From positions 124,001-188,000 of the forward strand of contig NZ_BDME01000002.1 in the NCBI RefSeq assembly GCF_002335445.1: DNA of 64,000 nucleotides, written 5' to 3'. The stretch comes from Lebetimonas natsushimae (GTDB lineage Bacteria > Campylobacterota > Campylobacteria > Campylobacterales > Nautiliaceae). The stretch's first letter is position 1; each line of letters begins with the position of its first letter. Position numbers and translations under genes: made by a program. A model generated the notes under the pieces. That model saw nothing but the letters and a program-made list of their open reading frames with translations, was not told the origin of the DNA and ran no database searches. This document shows, piece after piece, positions 27,731-36,964 of the stretch.

Positions 27731-28105
27731 ATGAAAGTAGCAGTGCCAGTGGAAGGCGAAAATTTAAAAATAGCACAAAGAACAGGCAGAGCGCCTTATT
27801 TTGCAATATTTGAGTATGACGGAAATGATTTTAAATTGCTTTCTTTAAATGAAAATACCCATGCAGGTGAACATGATCACGAAGAAGGACATCAGGAAGA
27901 ACACAGTAAAAATGAGGTTGCCCATCATCATAAACATGTAAAGGCTTCAAAACTCGAAGGTTGTGATTATATAATTGTAAGAGGACTTGGACCTAATATG
28001 AAAGATGCGCTTGAAATGGAAGGTATAAAAATTATTAAAGTTAGAAAAGATGCAGGGGAAAATGCATTAGAAATTTTAGAAAATATAAAAGGGGAGTTAA
28101 AATGA
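27731..28105 (+). CDS. NifX/NifB-type FeMo-cofactor-binding domain protein with His-rich loop
   Basis: 124 residues. The fold starts MKVAVPVEGENLKIAQRTGR and ends with GCDYIIVRGLGPNMKDALE and the usual small C-terminal helix. Between them a loop at residues 44-69 has nine His and several Glu (GEHDHEEGHQEEH and HHHKH), which suggests metal binding. Relatives bind Fe-Mo or Mo-Cu clusters. No nif genes are visible, so a general metal-cofactor role is more likely. It is coupled to the next, homologous gene by a 4-base overlap. Confidence 0.85.
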   Translation: MKVAVPVEGENLKIAQRTGRAPYFAIFEYDGNDFKLLSLNENTHAGEHDHEEGHQEEHSKNEVAHHHKHVKASKLEGCDYIIVRGLGPNMKDALEMEGIKIIKVRKDAGENALEILENIKGELK

Positions 28106-28470
28106 GAGTGGTAATTCCTACAAATACGCCTGACGGACTTATGGCAAAAAGAGGAGCGCATTTTGGAAAAGCACCTTTTTATGTAATTGTTGATATTGAA
28201 AATGGTGAAATTAAAGATGTAAGTTTTACTGAAAATCCGGGACACAGCGGAGGGGCTTGTGGAAGTGCAGTAATGAATATTAAAAATTTAGGAGCTGATG
28301 CTTTAATTGTCTCAGGAATTGGACCAAATCCTCTTATGGGATTTAAACAAGAGGGGATTAAGGTATATTTTGATGATTCTGCTACTGTTGAAGAATCAGT
28401 TAAAAAATTAATTGATGGAAAACTGCAAGAACTTGATGTAAATCACGCGTGTTCACATCATAAATATTAA
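28102..28470 (+). CDS. NifX/NifB-type cofactor-binding domain protein
   Basis: 122 residues, same family as the preceding gene: MRVVIPTNTPDGLMAKRGAH, HSGGACGSAVMNIKNLGADA, LIVSGIGPNPLMGFKQEGIK. It has a GGACGS segment and a C-terminal NHACSHHKY cluster that could bind metal. Together the two look like a tandem duplication that has diverged. It is followed by the tRNA-Ser promoter. Confidence 0.85.
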   Translation: MRVVIPTNTPDGLMAKRGAHFGKAPFYVIVDIENGEIKDVSFTENPGHSGGACGSAVMNIKNLGADALIVSGIGPNPLMGFKQEGIKVYFDDSATVEESVKKLIDGKLQELDVNHACSHHKY

Positions 28471-28508
28471 TTTTTTCTTTTTTCCCTTGCAAATTGAAAA
28501 TTTTTTGG

Positions 28509-28514
28509 TATAAT
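28509..28514 (+). promoter_or_regulatory. -10 box of tRNA-Ser
   Basis: TATAAT, with its last base 15 bases before the mature 5' end of the tRNA. Confidence 0.7.
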
Positions 28515-28528
28515 TTTATTCCACAAAT

Positions 28529-28619
<91 letters not shown>

Positions 28620-28637
28620 TTTAGTCAACAAAAAACT

Positions 28638-28650
28638 CTCTGACACTTTC
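28638..28650. repeat. Extragenic palindrome, half-site of AGTGTCAGACACT family
   Basis: CTCTGACACTTTC reads AAGTGTCAGAG on the other strand. It lies 20 bases after the tRNA. Confidence 0.4.
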
Positions 28651-28763
28651 TGTAGTCTTTTTTATATAAAGCTAATTTTTAAAATATTTAGTTGTTTCTC
28701 TTAATTATGTTTTCTGTTTATGTTATAATTTTTTGTGAGTCATATTATGTCAAAGGGTGTGGG

Positions 28764-31700
28764 GTGAATATATATCAAAAATTCTTCAAATATTATATTT
28801 TTTTTGTATTTATAGTAATTGTATTGTTGATTGGAAATTTTTATCTGTTTCATTTTAATTTATTAAATAATTTTTTAAACGAATATTCCAATAAACAAAA
28901 GTCTCAAATTGATTTTATTATAAAAAAGGAAAAACAGCATTTAAAAGAAATAGCATATGACTGGGCTAAATGGAACGATTCATACAATTTTGTAAAAACA
29001 AAAAATAAAAAATTTATATTTTCTAATTTTGGTGGGGGAAATACACTATTAAATCTCGGAATTCAAGGCATGGTGTTTTTGGATGACAATTGTAATTTGA
29101 TTTACGGTAGATATTTAGAGAACAATAAAGAAAAAATTATAAAAAAACTCCCTCCTTTTGATTATGATAAAAACGGATTTCATATTTTTTTATTAAACAA
29201 TAAAATTTATTTGGTATATGTTACCGATGTCACAACTACCAAAATGGATAAAAAATATGGAAAATTGGTTGTTTATAAAATTTTAAATAATAAACTTTTT
29301 GAACAAAGCGGATTAAAATTAATTAAGTTTATTCATAATAAAAAATATAAAAGCTATTATAAGATAAAAGGTGACAAGCTTATTCTTTATTATCCTTTAA
29401 AAAACATTACTTTGGTATTTGAGAAAGATATTAAGAGTAAATTGTTGTTTTTTGAAAAATATAATTTGATAATTTTAGTATATGATATTTTTATATTGAT
29501 TTTATTGTTTTTATTGGGTGTATATTTTATTAGAAAACTTACTAAGGATATTGATTTTATTTTTGAAACTTTAACGGTTGGAGTAAAGAAAACAGAATAT
29601 ATAAAAAAATTAATTAATTATAACTATTATTTGAGTGAATTTGAAAAATTGGCACAGGTGTTTCAAATCATATATGAAAAATTATTCAATTATGAAAAAA
29701 TTTATAATATTTTAGAAGAAGTCCCGTTTGCTGTAATGATTTATAAAGATAATATATTATATGCAAATAAATTTGTTTTCAAATGGTTAAATACAACACA
29801 AGATGAAATTAAGAAACTAAATCCATTGGATTTTTTGGATGAACCTTTAAAAGAAAAAGTTTTGGAAGTTAATAAAAAAAGAGAAAATGGCGAAAATATT
29901 ATCTTAAAATATAAAACATTCATAAATTATCGTGATAAAGAAATTTATGTTTTTATCGTTTCATTTCCTGTGATTTATAATAATATTAAAGCCAATATGG
30001 TATTTATTATTGATTTAACCAAAGAATATGAAATAGAGGAATTATTGAAAAAAATATTGGATAATTCTCCTTTTGTCATATTTGAAATTAAGAATTGTAA
30101 AAATAAAATTGTAAATATTTCAAAAAATATTGAGAAATATATAGGGGTTAAAACCAATGAAATAAATGATGATTGGTGGGGAAAACATTTACATCCTAAA
30201 GATAAAGAAAAATTTTTAAAAGATCAGATATTATTAAAAGAAAAAGGAAAAGTAGAGCATATTTACAGACTTAGAAAAAAAGATAATTCATATATATGGG
30301 TTTGGGAACATGTTTTTTATCAAAAACAGAGGTGTGAAAATGTTTTCGGTTTTTGGATAAATTATACGAAAGAAGAAATTTTAAAAAGACTAAATATAAC
30401 ATTGGGAAATATAAATAAATTTTTAATATCAGTTAAAAGTGAAAAAGAAATAATTGAATATGTTTGTGAAGAATTAATTAAAAGTGAAGTATTTAAATTT
30501 GCATGGATAGGTAAAATAAAAGAAAATATGGTTATTCCGGTTAGGCATTTTGGTGAAGGGAAAGAATATTTAGATGATTTAATTATTAAAATCAATAATG
30601 GTGTTTTATCGAAAGGACCTACAGGCCAAGCATTGGATAACAATAATATTATCGGAATAAATCCCAATACTTTTACTAATGAAAAAATTATTCCATGGAG
30701 AGAAAATCAGTTAAAAAATGGATTTTATTCTTCCATTGCCATTAAATTGATTGATGATTTGACAATTAATTTATATTCGGAATATACTGATTTTTATACA
30801 AAAGAGGTGATAGATCTTATTTTATCCATCAGATCATCCGTTATTATGGCTTTTGAAAAAAACAACTATATAAAAACTTTGAAACATTTAACTTTTTTTG
30901 ATGATATTACAGGTCTTGGAAATTTAAATAAATTTAAAAAAGATTTAAATGAATATAACAAACGGTTTATTTTATGTTTAATAAATATAAAAGATTTTAC
31001 TTCAATAAATGCTAATTTTGGATTTGAATATGGGAATTTGGTATTAAAAAAAGTAGGTGAAAAATTAAAAAAACATATTAAAAAAGATGATGAAATTTAT
31101 AGAATATACAATGACAGGTTTTTACTGTTTTTAAAAACAGATAAATGGAATTTAGAAGTAATAAAAAGTGTAACAGACAGAATTCATCATGTATTTTCAA
31201 ATGAGGGGATATCGATTGATGATAACAGGATTTATTTAGAAATGAATGGAAGTATAATCAGTTCACAAGACATAGAAAAAGAAAAAGTTTTTGAAGGGCT
31301 TATATATGCGTATGTTTTTGCAAAAAATTCAGTTAATAAATTTGTAATATATGAACCTTGGATGCATAAAGAAGTAAAAGAAAGAATATATTTGAAAGAA
31401 CTGTTATTTAAAGCTATAAGGGAAAAATTATTTGAAGTTTATTTTCAACCGATAGTTGATATCAACACTTATAAAGTTGTTCAGTTTGAAGCTCTTTTAA
31501 GATTAAAAGACAAGGACAGATTTATAAATATGGAAAAATTTATAAATATTGCCAATGAACTTCAGTTGGTACCTGAAATTACAAAAATAGTAGTTGAAAA
31601 AGTAATCGAATATATTAAAATTTTTAAAAATGTAAAAGAAAATATTGGAATTTCTATAAATATCTCAAAATTTGATATGAATAAAAATTTTTTAGAATTT

Positions 31701-32138
31701 TTTAAAAAAAGTATTCTTAATAACAAGTTAGAATTTAAACATTTTTCTATGGAGATTACTGAAAGGGAATCAGTTGAAGATACAGAATTAACTAAAAATT
31801 TTGTAAAAGAATTAAAAGAAGTCGGAGTTAAACTAGAGATTGATGATTTTGGTATTGCTTATTCAAATTTTAAAGAAACAGTGGATATTGACTTTGATAT
31901 TCTAAAAATCGATAAAAGTTTTGTAGATAAAATTTTTAAAGAAAGAATCCAAATTGCTGTCAGATCAATTATATTTTTGGCCAAATCTTTTAATGCTAAA
32001 ACAATTGCAGAGGGTGTAGAAACAAAAGAACAATTGGAAAAATTAAAAGAATTAGGAGTTGATTATATTCAAGGATATTATTTTGCAAAACCAATGCCTT
32101 TTAGCGAAGCAATTGAATATTTAAAAACAAATGCGTAA
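28764..32138 (+). CDS. CHASE4-PAS-GAF-GGDEF-EAL membrane sensor, predicted c-di-GMP phosphodiesterase
   Basis: 1124 residues from GTG 28764. An upstream TTG (28692) is open but a -10 TATAAT at 28721-28726 lies inside that extension. TM1 is near residues 8-28. A periplasmic CHASE4-like domain follows (signature AYDWAKWNDSYNFV), then TM2 near 235-255 and two PAS regions (about 310-420 and 425-540; the second has HPKDKEKF). A GAF-like region (555-700), GGDEF (705-860) and EAL (870-1115) complete it. The GGDEF signature is YNDRF, so the cyclase is probably dead. The EAL site is intact: FEALLRL, SINIS, MEITERE, DDFG, LKIDKSF, AEGVET, QGYYFAKP. Confidence 0.88.
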   Translation: MNIYQKFFKYYIFFVFIVIVLLIGNFYLFHFNLLNNFLNEYSNKQKSQIDFIIKKEKQHLKEIAYDWAKWNDSYNFVKTKNKKFIFSNFGGGNTLLNLGIQGMVFLDDNCNLIYGRYLENNKEKIIKKLPPFDYDKNGFHIFLLNNKIYLVYVTDVTTTKMDKKYGKLVVYKILNNKLFEQSGLKLIKFIHNKKYKSYYKIKGDKLILYYPLKNITLVFEKDIKSKLLFFEKYNLIILVYDIFILILLFLLGVYFIRKLTKDIDFIFETLTVGVKKTEYIKKLINYNYYLSEFEKLAQVFQIIYEKLFNYEKIYNILEEVPFAVMIYKDNILYANKFVFKWLNTTQDEIKKLNPLDFLDEPLKEKVLEVNKKRENGENIILKYKTFINYRDKEIYVFIVSFPVIYNNIKANMVFIIDLTKEYEIEELLKKILDNSPFVIFEIKNCKNKIVNISKNIEKYIGVKTNEINDDWWGKHLHPKDKEKFLKDQILLKEKGKVEHIYRLRKKDNSYIWVWEHVFYQKQRCENVFGFWINYTKEEILKRLNITLGNINKFLISVKSEKEIIEYVCEELIKSEVFKFAWIGKIKENMVIPVRHFGEGKEYLDDLIIKINNGVLSKGPTGQALDNNNIIGINPNTFTNEKIIPWRENQLKNGFYSSIAIKLIDDLTINLYSEYTDFYTKEVIDLILSIRSSVIMAFEKNNYIKTLKHLTFFDDITGLGNLNKFKKDLNEYNKRFILCLINIKDFTSINANFGFEYGNLVLKKVGEKLKKHIKKDDEIYRIYNDRFLLFLKTDKWNLEVIKSVTDRIHHVFSNEGISIDDNRIYLEMNGSIISSQDIEKEKVFEGLIYAYVFAKNSVNKFVIYEPWMHKEVKERIYLKELLFKAIREKLFEVYFQPIVDINTYKVVQFEALLRLKDKDRFINMEKFINIANELQLVPEITKIVVEKVIEYIKIFKNVKENIGISINISKFDMNKNFLEFFKKSILNNKLEFKHFSMEITERESVEDTELTKNFVKELKEVGVKLEIDDFGIAYSNFKETVDIDFDILKIDKSFVDKIFKERIQIAVRSIIFLAKSFNAKTIAEGVETKEQLEKLKELGVDYIQGYYFAKPMPFSEAIEYLKTNA

Positions 32139-32183
32139 TTTGTCCTATTTTTAAGGAAAACAAAGATTAAAAAAATTTTTTAC

Positions 32184-32216
32184 TGTCATTTTCTTGTCAT
32201 TTTAATAATATATAAT
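32184..32216 (+). promoter_or_regulatory. OmpA-like gene promoter with direct repeats
   Basis: TGTCATTTT occurs at 32184-32192 and 32195-32203, start to start 11 bases (one helical turn), just upstream of -10 TATAAT at 32211-32216. The repeats occupy the -35 zone, a typical activator site layout for an OmpR-type regulator. Confidence 0.5.
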
Positions 32217-32244
32217 TTTTATAAATTAAGTAAAAAGGACAAAT

Positions 32245-33369
32245 ATGAAAAAATTTATTGCTATTTCTGCAATTGCAGTGTCATTATTTGCAGTAGATTA
32301 TCAAGTGGGAACAGGATTTGGAAGAGCTCATACAGATAAATATAGCGGAAAATACAATTTCTTAAATTTGAGAATAGGAACTTTTTTGTCAAAATTTAAC
32401 CTGTTAAGATTAGAAGTTGAAAGAAGTACAAATTATGATTTCGATAATTCAAAAAACAATTTAACAAGAGCTTTGTTAAATCTGGAACATGAGATTGACA
32501 TAAATTCAAAAATTACTCCTTATATATTTATTGGAACCGGATATCAATGGGTAAGTAATAATGATCAAAATGCAATGGTTATAGATGCTGGTATAGGTGC
32601 TAAATATAATGTAATTAAAAATTTAGATTTATTTGTAGAAACCAGAGCTTTAAGAGATTTTGGCATTGAAAAAAATCATTTAAGTTTATTGGGGGGACTT
32701 GTCTATAATTTTGGAGGTGAAGAAGAACCTGAGGCGGCTCCTCTAAAAGAAGAGCCGAAAGTTATTGATAGTGATGAAGACGGAGTTTCCGATAATTTAG
32801 ATAAATGCCCAAATACTCCTGTAGGAGTAAAAGTGGATAAAAGAGGATGCCCAATAGACAGCGATGAAGACGGTGTTCCTGATTATCTGGATAAATGTCC
32901 ACACACACCTGCTAATGTAAAGGTGGATAAAAACGGATGTGCATTAGATAGTGATGGTGACGGAGTTGCCGATTATTTGGACAAATGCCCTAATACTCCA
33001 AAAGGTATGAAAGTAGATAAAAGCGGATGTGCTGTTTCCTTTAATTTTGAAATAAATTTTGATACAAATAGCGCTAAGATAAAATCTCAATATATGGAAA
33101 AAATAAAAAAATTTGCTGAGTTTTTAAAACAACATCCTGATATTAAAGCTGAAATTCAGGGATATACTGATAATAAAGGAAATTATAAATATAACATTGT
33201 GCTTTCTGAAAAAAGAGCAAAAGCTGTTTATGAAGCATTGTTAAAACTCGGAGTTGATAAAAATCAAATTACATGGGCAGGATATGGACCAAATAATCCT
33301 ATAGCTTCAAACGATACAGCTGAAGGAAGGGCAAAAAACAGAAGAGTGATAGCTAAAATTATCTACTGA
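32245..33369 (+). CDS. OmpA/OprF-like outer membrane protein with TSP3 repeats
   Basis: 374 residues. There is a signal peptide (residues 1-17, ending SLFA) and an eight-strand barrel about residues 20-155 ending VYNFGGEEE. A Pro/Glu linker and three calcium-binding thrombospondin type-3 repeats follow (DSDEDGVSDNLDKCPNTP, DSDEDGVPDYLDKCPHTP, DSDGDGVADYLDKCPNTP). Last is an OmpA C-terminal peptidoglycan-binding domain (NFDTNSAKIK, GYTDNKGNYKYN, SEKRAKAV, GRAKNRRV). It anchors the outer membrane to the wall. Confidence 0.93.
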   Translation: MKKFIAISAIAVSLFAVDYQVGTGFGRAHTDKYSGKYNFLNLRIGTFLSKFNLLRLEVERSTNYDFDNSKNNLTRALLNLEHEIDINSKITPYIFIGTGYQWVSNNDQNAMVIDAGIGAKYNVIKNLDLFVETRALRDFGIEKNHLSLLGGLVYNFGGEEEPEAAPLKEEPKVIDSDEDGVSDNLDKCPNTPVGVKVDKRGCPIDSDEDGVPDYLDKCPHTPANVKVDKNGCALDSDGDGVADYLDKCPNTPKGMKVDKSGCAVSFNFEINFDTNSAKIKSQYMEKIKKFAEFLKQHPDIKAEIQGYTDNKGNYKYNIVLSEKRAKAVYEALLKLGVDKNQITWAGYGPNNPIASNDTAEGRAKNRRVIAKIIY

Positions 33370-33407
33370 TTCTTCCTTTTTTTGTATAATTATCAAAAAG
33401 GTAATAA

Positions 33408-34025
33408 ATGTTAAAAACTATCCTTTTTGATACTATTTCGTTAATTACTATTTTAAATCCAATAGCTGCCGCTGCGATTATGGTGTCTCTTGTAAAATAT
33501 TCTGATATCCCATCTGTTTCCAAAACAACATCTTTAACAGTTTTAATAGCTTCTGTTATTACAATGATTGCAGGTGGTTGGGTATTAAAAATTTTTGGGA
33601 TTAATTTGCCTTCCATTAAAGCAATTGGGGGAGTGGTTCTTTTAATAATTGCACTCAACATGGTACAAGGTAAAGAAATGGCTCCAACTAATGCTACAAA
33701 AGATGAACACGAAGCAGCTCAGGAAAAAGATAATATCGCTGTAATTCCCCTTGCTATTCCAATTTTATTTGGTCCCGGTGTTATAACAACAATTATTGTT
33801 TTAAGTGAAAAAAGTAAAAAATTAATAGATAAGGGAGCTTTATCTATTTCTATTGTCATTTCAGTGTTTATAGTTTATATAATTTTAAAAAATGCAACTT
33901 ATATTTCAAAATTATTGGGAATTAACGGGCTTAAAATAGTTACTAGACTTATGGGATTAATAATAGGTGCTATTTCATTTTTATTTTTAATAGGAGGAAT
34001 TAAAGCATTATGGTTAATGTCTTAA
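33408..34025 (+). CDS. MarC family integral membrane protein
   Basis: 205 residues, six transmembrane helices: LITILNPIAAAAIMVSLV near the N terminus and AIPILFGPGVITTIIVLSE in the middle are MarC/UPF0056 signatures. Function is unknown despite the name; it is not involved in multiple antibiotic resistance. It overlaps clc by 16 bases and so begins a four-gene envelope operon. Confidence 0.9.
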   Translation: MLKTILFDTISLITILNPIAAAAIMVSLVKYSDIPSVSKTTSLTVLIASVITMIAGGWVLKIFGINLPSIKAIGGVVLLIIALNMVQGKEMAPTNATKDEHEAAQEKDNIAVIPLAIPILFGPGVITTIIVLSEKSKKLIDKGALSISIVISVFIVYIILKNATYISKLLGINGLKIVTRLMGLIIGAISFLFLIGGIKALWLMS

Positions 34026-35269
34026 ATTTAATTGTTTTTTCATTAACAGTGGGAATTGTTACAGGCGTTTTTATAGTAATTTACGGGCTTTTAACAGAAT
34101 TTTTAAAATATATACTTTTTTTAGGCGATCCATTTGAAACAATAAATCATTTACCTGTTTGGTATCTTTATTTAATACCTACTGTCGCTATTTTGATTGT
34201 TAATTATTTAATTAAAATAGATGAAAATGTAAGGGAATACGGAGTTTTGGAAATTGCAAAAGCGGTTGAGGAGAATAAATTTTTTGTTAGTTGGAAGAGT
34301 CTGTTTTTAAAGATTATTGCTTCATCTATTTCTCTTGCAAGCGGTTTTGCCGTGGGAAACGAAGGTCCATCGGCTGCAATTGGAGCAATGATTGCAAATA
34401 AGTTTCATTTTCTTTTTAAACTTCCAAAGAATTTATTAAAAGTAGCTTTAAGTATAGGTTCAAGTAGCGGGATTGCTGCAATATTTGTATCTCCTATTAC
34501 AGGTATAATGTTTGCAATTGAAAATATAGCTTATGAATTTATAAGAAATTTTGCAGGATTTTTAATATTTGCAAGTCTGATAGCATTTACAATTGCGATT
34601 AATTTTTTGGAACCTATTATTTTTAATTATTCAGCAGGTAAATTTTTGGAATACAAATATATAATCAGTGGAATTTTGTTTATTCCGTTTATTGCATTTT
34701 TTAATTTTTTATATTTATCTTTAAAAGATAAAATGTTATATTTTTTTGATAATTTATTAAATAGTTATTTTTTTGTTTATAAAAACTGGATACTTGCCAT
34801 AATAGGCGGTTTTACAATAGGTACAATTTTATTAATTTCCCCATATGCAGCTTTTAGTGGACATGAACTTGTAACGATGCTCATTAATAACAATTTGCAT
34901 ATTCCTTTAATATTACTTTTTTTGATAATCTTTTTAAGAATTATCAATATTAGTGTTTCAGTTTATGCAAATGCTGTTGGCGGGATATTTATGGCTTTAA
35001 TGAGTTTAGGTGCATTAATCGGATACGGATATGCGGAAGTTATAAACCATTTTACAACTTTAAAAATAGAGCCTTTTTATTTTGCAGCCATTGGCGGGGC
35101 TATATTTATGGGAGTAAATATGAGACTGCCTTTGACAGCTCTTGTAATGTCACTTGAAATTACATATGATTATAATGTAATAGTGCCTACCGGAATAATA
35201 TATGTTTTAGTTGCCTTTTTAATGAATTTAAAATTTGATATTAAAAAAATGCACTTAAGGAAAAAATAA
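34010..35269 (+). CDS. ClC family chloride channel or Cl-/H+ antiporter
   Basis: 419 residues, about ten to twelve helices. The selectivity motif GNEGPSAAIG holds the gating glutamate, GSSSGIAAIFVSPITGIMFA corresponds to the family GxFxP-type region, and the late GGAIFMGVNMRLPLTALVM is the usual third motif. The gating Glu argues for H+-coupled exchange or voltage/pH gating. No CBS domains follow, so it is a compact type. Stop and next start share one base (TAATG). Confidence 0.9.
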   Translation: MVNVLNLIVFSLTVGIVTGVFIVIYGLLTEFLKYILFLGDPFETINHLPVWYLYLIPTVAILIVNYLIKIDENVREYGVLEIAKAVEENKFFVSWKSLFLKIIASSISLASGFAVGNEGPSAAIGAMIANKFHFLFKLPKNLLKVALSIGSSSGIAAIFVSPITGIMFAIENIAYEFIRNFAGFLIFASLIAFTIAINFLEPIIFNYSAGKFLEYKYIISGILFIPFIAFFNFLYLSLKDKMLYFFDNLLNSYFFVYKNWILAIIGGFTIGTILLISPYAAFSGHELVTMLINNNLHIPLILLFLIIFLRIINISVSVYANAVGGIFMALMSLGALIGYGYAEVINHFTTLKIEPFYFAAIGGAIFMGVNMRLPLTALVMSLEITYDYNVIVPTGIIYVLVAFLMNLKFDIKKMHLRKK

Positions 35270-36963
35270 TGAGATTTTTTTTTATTTTTTTCATTTTTAT
35301 TAATTTATTCGGAGCAAATCTGGATGAACTTGTTAAACAGATAAATAAAAATTCTCCAGATTATACTTTAGATATTACATTGGTTAAAAAAATAAAGGAA
35401 TTAAATTATGTAAATCCCTTTTTATTGGTTGAGAAAATAAAAACCGAAGAAGATTATTTGAATTTGTTTTTTAAATTAGGAAATTTAAAAAAAGAATATG
35501 ATAATTTACCTATTTTAATTAAAGAAACGAATAAAAAAATAGATATTCTTTCATCAAATAATGATATAACATCAAAACTTCAAACTCTTTACTATCAAAA
35601 GCTTGTTGAGATTTATAATAAAAAATATGAATTTTTAGATAAAAATTTTAAAACTTTTGAAAAAAAAGTTTATAAAAAACTTTTTGATGTTAAATTCAAT
35701 CCTGAAGATGCTGAAAAGAATATAGATTATTGGAATAATTTGTTAAAAGAAAAACAAAAAGAATTTGAAAAATTGAATATTAATCTTCAAAAATGGCAAA
35801 TTTTAAATAATGAGGAAAATATAAAGAAAATTCAGCAATTTATAAATATAAATATTCAAAAACAGAAAAAAATTTATAAAAATTTAATAAAAAATTATCT
35901 TGTTTTATTTTTTGATGCACTTCAGCATAAAGATAAAAAAGCTTTTAGTATAGCTGAAAAAATAGAATTTTTTTCAAAAAAAACAAATTTAACTGAAATA
36001 AATGATATTTTAAACGATTTTGAAACATTTACATTTGGGACAAAAGCAATAATTTACAATTCAAAAACAGAGTTAAAAAATACATTAGATAAAATGATTT
36101 CTTTAATTAAATATCCTATTTTTAAAATAGGGAATAATTTTATTACCCCCCTTGATTTAGTTTTATTTGGTATTATTTTATTTTTTGGATGGTTTATAGG
36201 TAAATATTATAAAAAACTGATTTATTCTTTGAGAAAAAAATACAACATTTCTTATTCGAATGCCACATTACTTGCTAATATGGGCTATTATACTATTTTG
36301 GCCATTTCTTTTATATTTTCATTAAAAATGGTGGGTATTGATTTAAGCTCTCTTGCGATAATAGCAGGGGCTTTATCTGTAGGTATTGGTTTTGGACTTC
36401 AAAATATAGTCAGCAACTTTGTAAGCGGACTAATTTTGATGTTTGAAAAATCAATAAAAGTTGATGATTATATTCAAATAGATGAAAATACAAGAGGAAA
36501 AGTTATAGATATTCATATGCGCTCAACCGTTATAAGAACAAATGACAATATAGATATTATTGTTCCAAATCAGGATTTTATACAAAACAGGGTAATAAAC
36601 TGGACTCTTGGTGATGAAATTGTCAGATTTAGAATACCTTTTGGAGTGGCATACGGAGTTGATATAAAAAAAGTTGAAAAAGTGGTGCTTGAAGCAATAT
36701 ATAAATCAAATCTGCCGTTTTTAAGAAAACCGCAATATAAATCTCAGCTGATTTTTATTGAAATGGCAGATAGTAGTTTGAATTTTGAACTTTTTGTTTG
36801 GGTTAAAGGTGAATATGCTATGCGTCCAAGAGGTACAAAAAGTGAATTTTTAAAAGTAATTTATGAGGCATTGAATAAAGCCGGAATTGAGATACCTTTC
36901 CCTCAACATGATTTACATATTAGGGATTCAGTGCCTTTTGAAGTTAAAATAAAAAAGGATTGA
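35269..36963 (+). CDS. MscS-family mechanosensitive channel with long periplasmic domain
   Basis: 564 residues. A signal peptide (residues 1-17) precedes about 260 residues of Lys/Glu-rich coiled coil. Then come transmembrane helices and the pore helix with LAIIAGALSVGIGFGLQNIV and SNFVSGLILMFEKSIKVDDY, followed by the MscS beta domain (RSTVIRTNDNIDIIVPNQDF) and an alpha/beta C terminus. The coiled-coil extension resembles MscK/YjeP-like or MscM types. It protects against hypo-osmotic shock. Confidence 0.9.
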   Translation: MRFFFIFFIFINLFGANLDELVKQINKNSPDYTLDITLVKKIKELNYVNPFLLVEKIKTEEDYLNLFFKLGNLKKEYDNLPILIKETNKKIDILSSNNDITSKLQTLYYQKLVEIYNKKYEFLDKNFKTFEKKVYKKLFDVKFNPEDAEKNIDYWNNLLKEKQKEFEKLNINLQKWQILNNEENIKKIQQFININIQKQKKIYKNLIKNYLVLFFDALQHKDKKAFSIAEKIEFFSKKTNLTEINDILNDFETFTFGTKAIIYNSKTELKNTLDKMISLIKYPIFKIGNNFITPLDLVLFGIILFFGWFIGKYYKKLIYSLRKKYNISYSNATLLANMGYYTILAISFIFSLKMVGIDLSSLAIIAGALSVGIGFGLQNIVSNFVSGLILMFEKSIKVDDYIQIDENTRGKVIDIHMRSTVIRTNDNIDIIVPNQDFIQNRVINWTLGDEIVRFRIPFGVAYGVDIKKVEKVVLEAIYKSNLPFLRKPQYKSQLIFIEMADSSLNFELFVWVKGEYAMRPRGTKSEFLKVIYEALNKAGIEIPFPQHDLHIRDSVPFEVKIKKD

Positions 36964-36964
36964 C

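Noticed and set aside
27731-28470. Nitrogenase cluster
   Set aside because: Only NifX/NifB-like domains are present; no nifHDK, nifE/N or radical-SAM NifB.
28692-28763. Longer start for the CHASE4 gene at TTG 28692
   Set aside because: A -10 box at 28721-28726 would lie inside the coding region; GTG 28764 is better placed.
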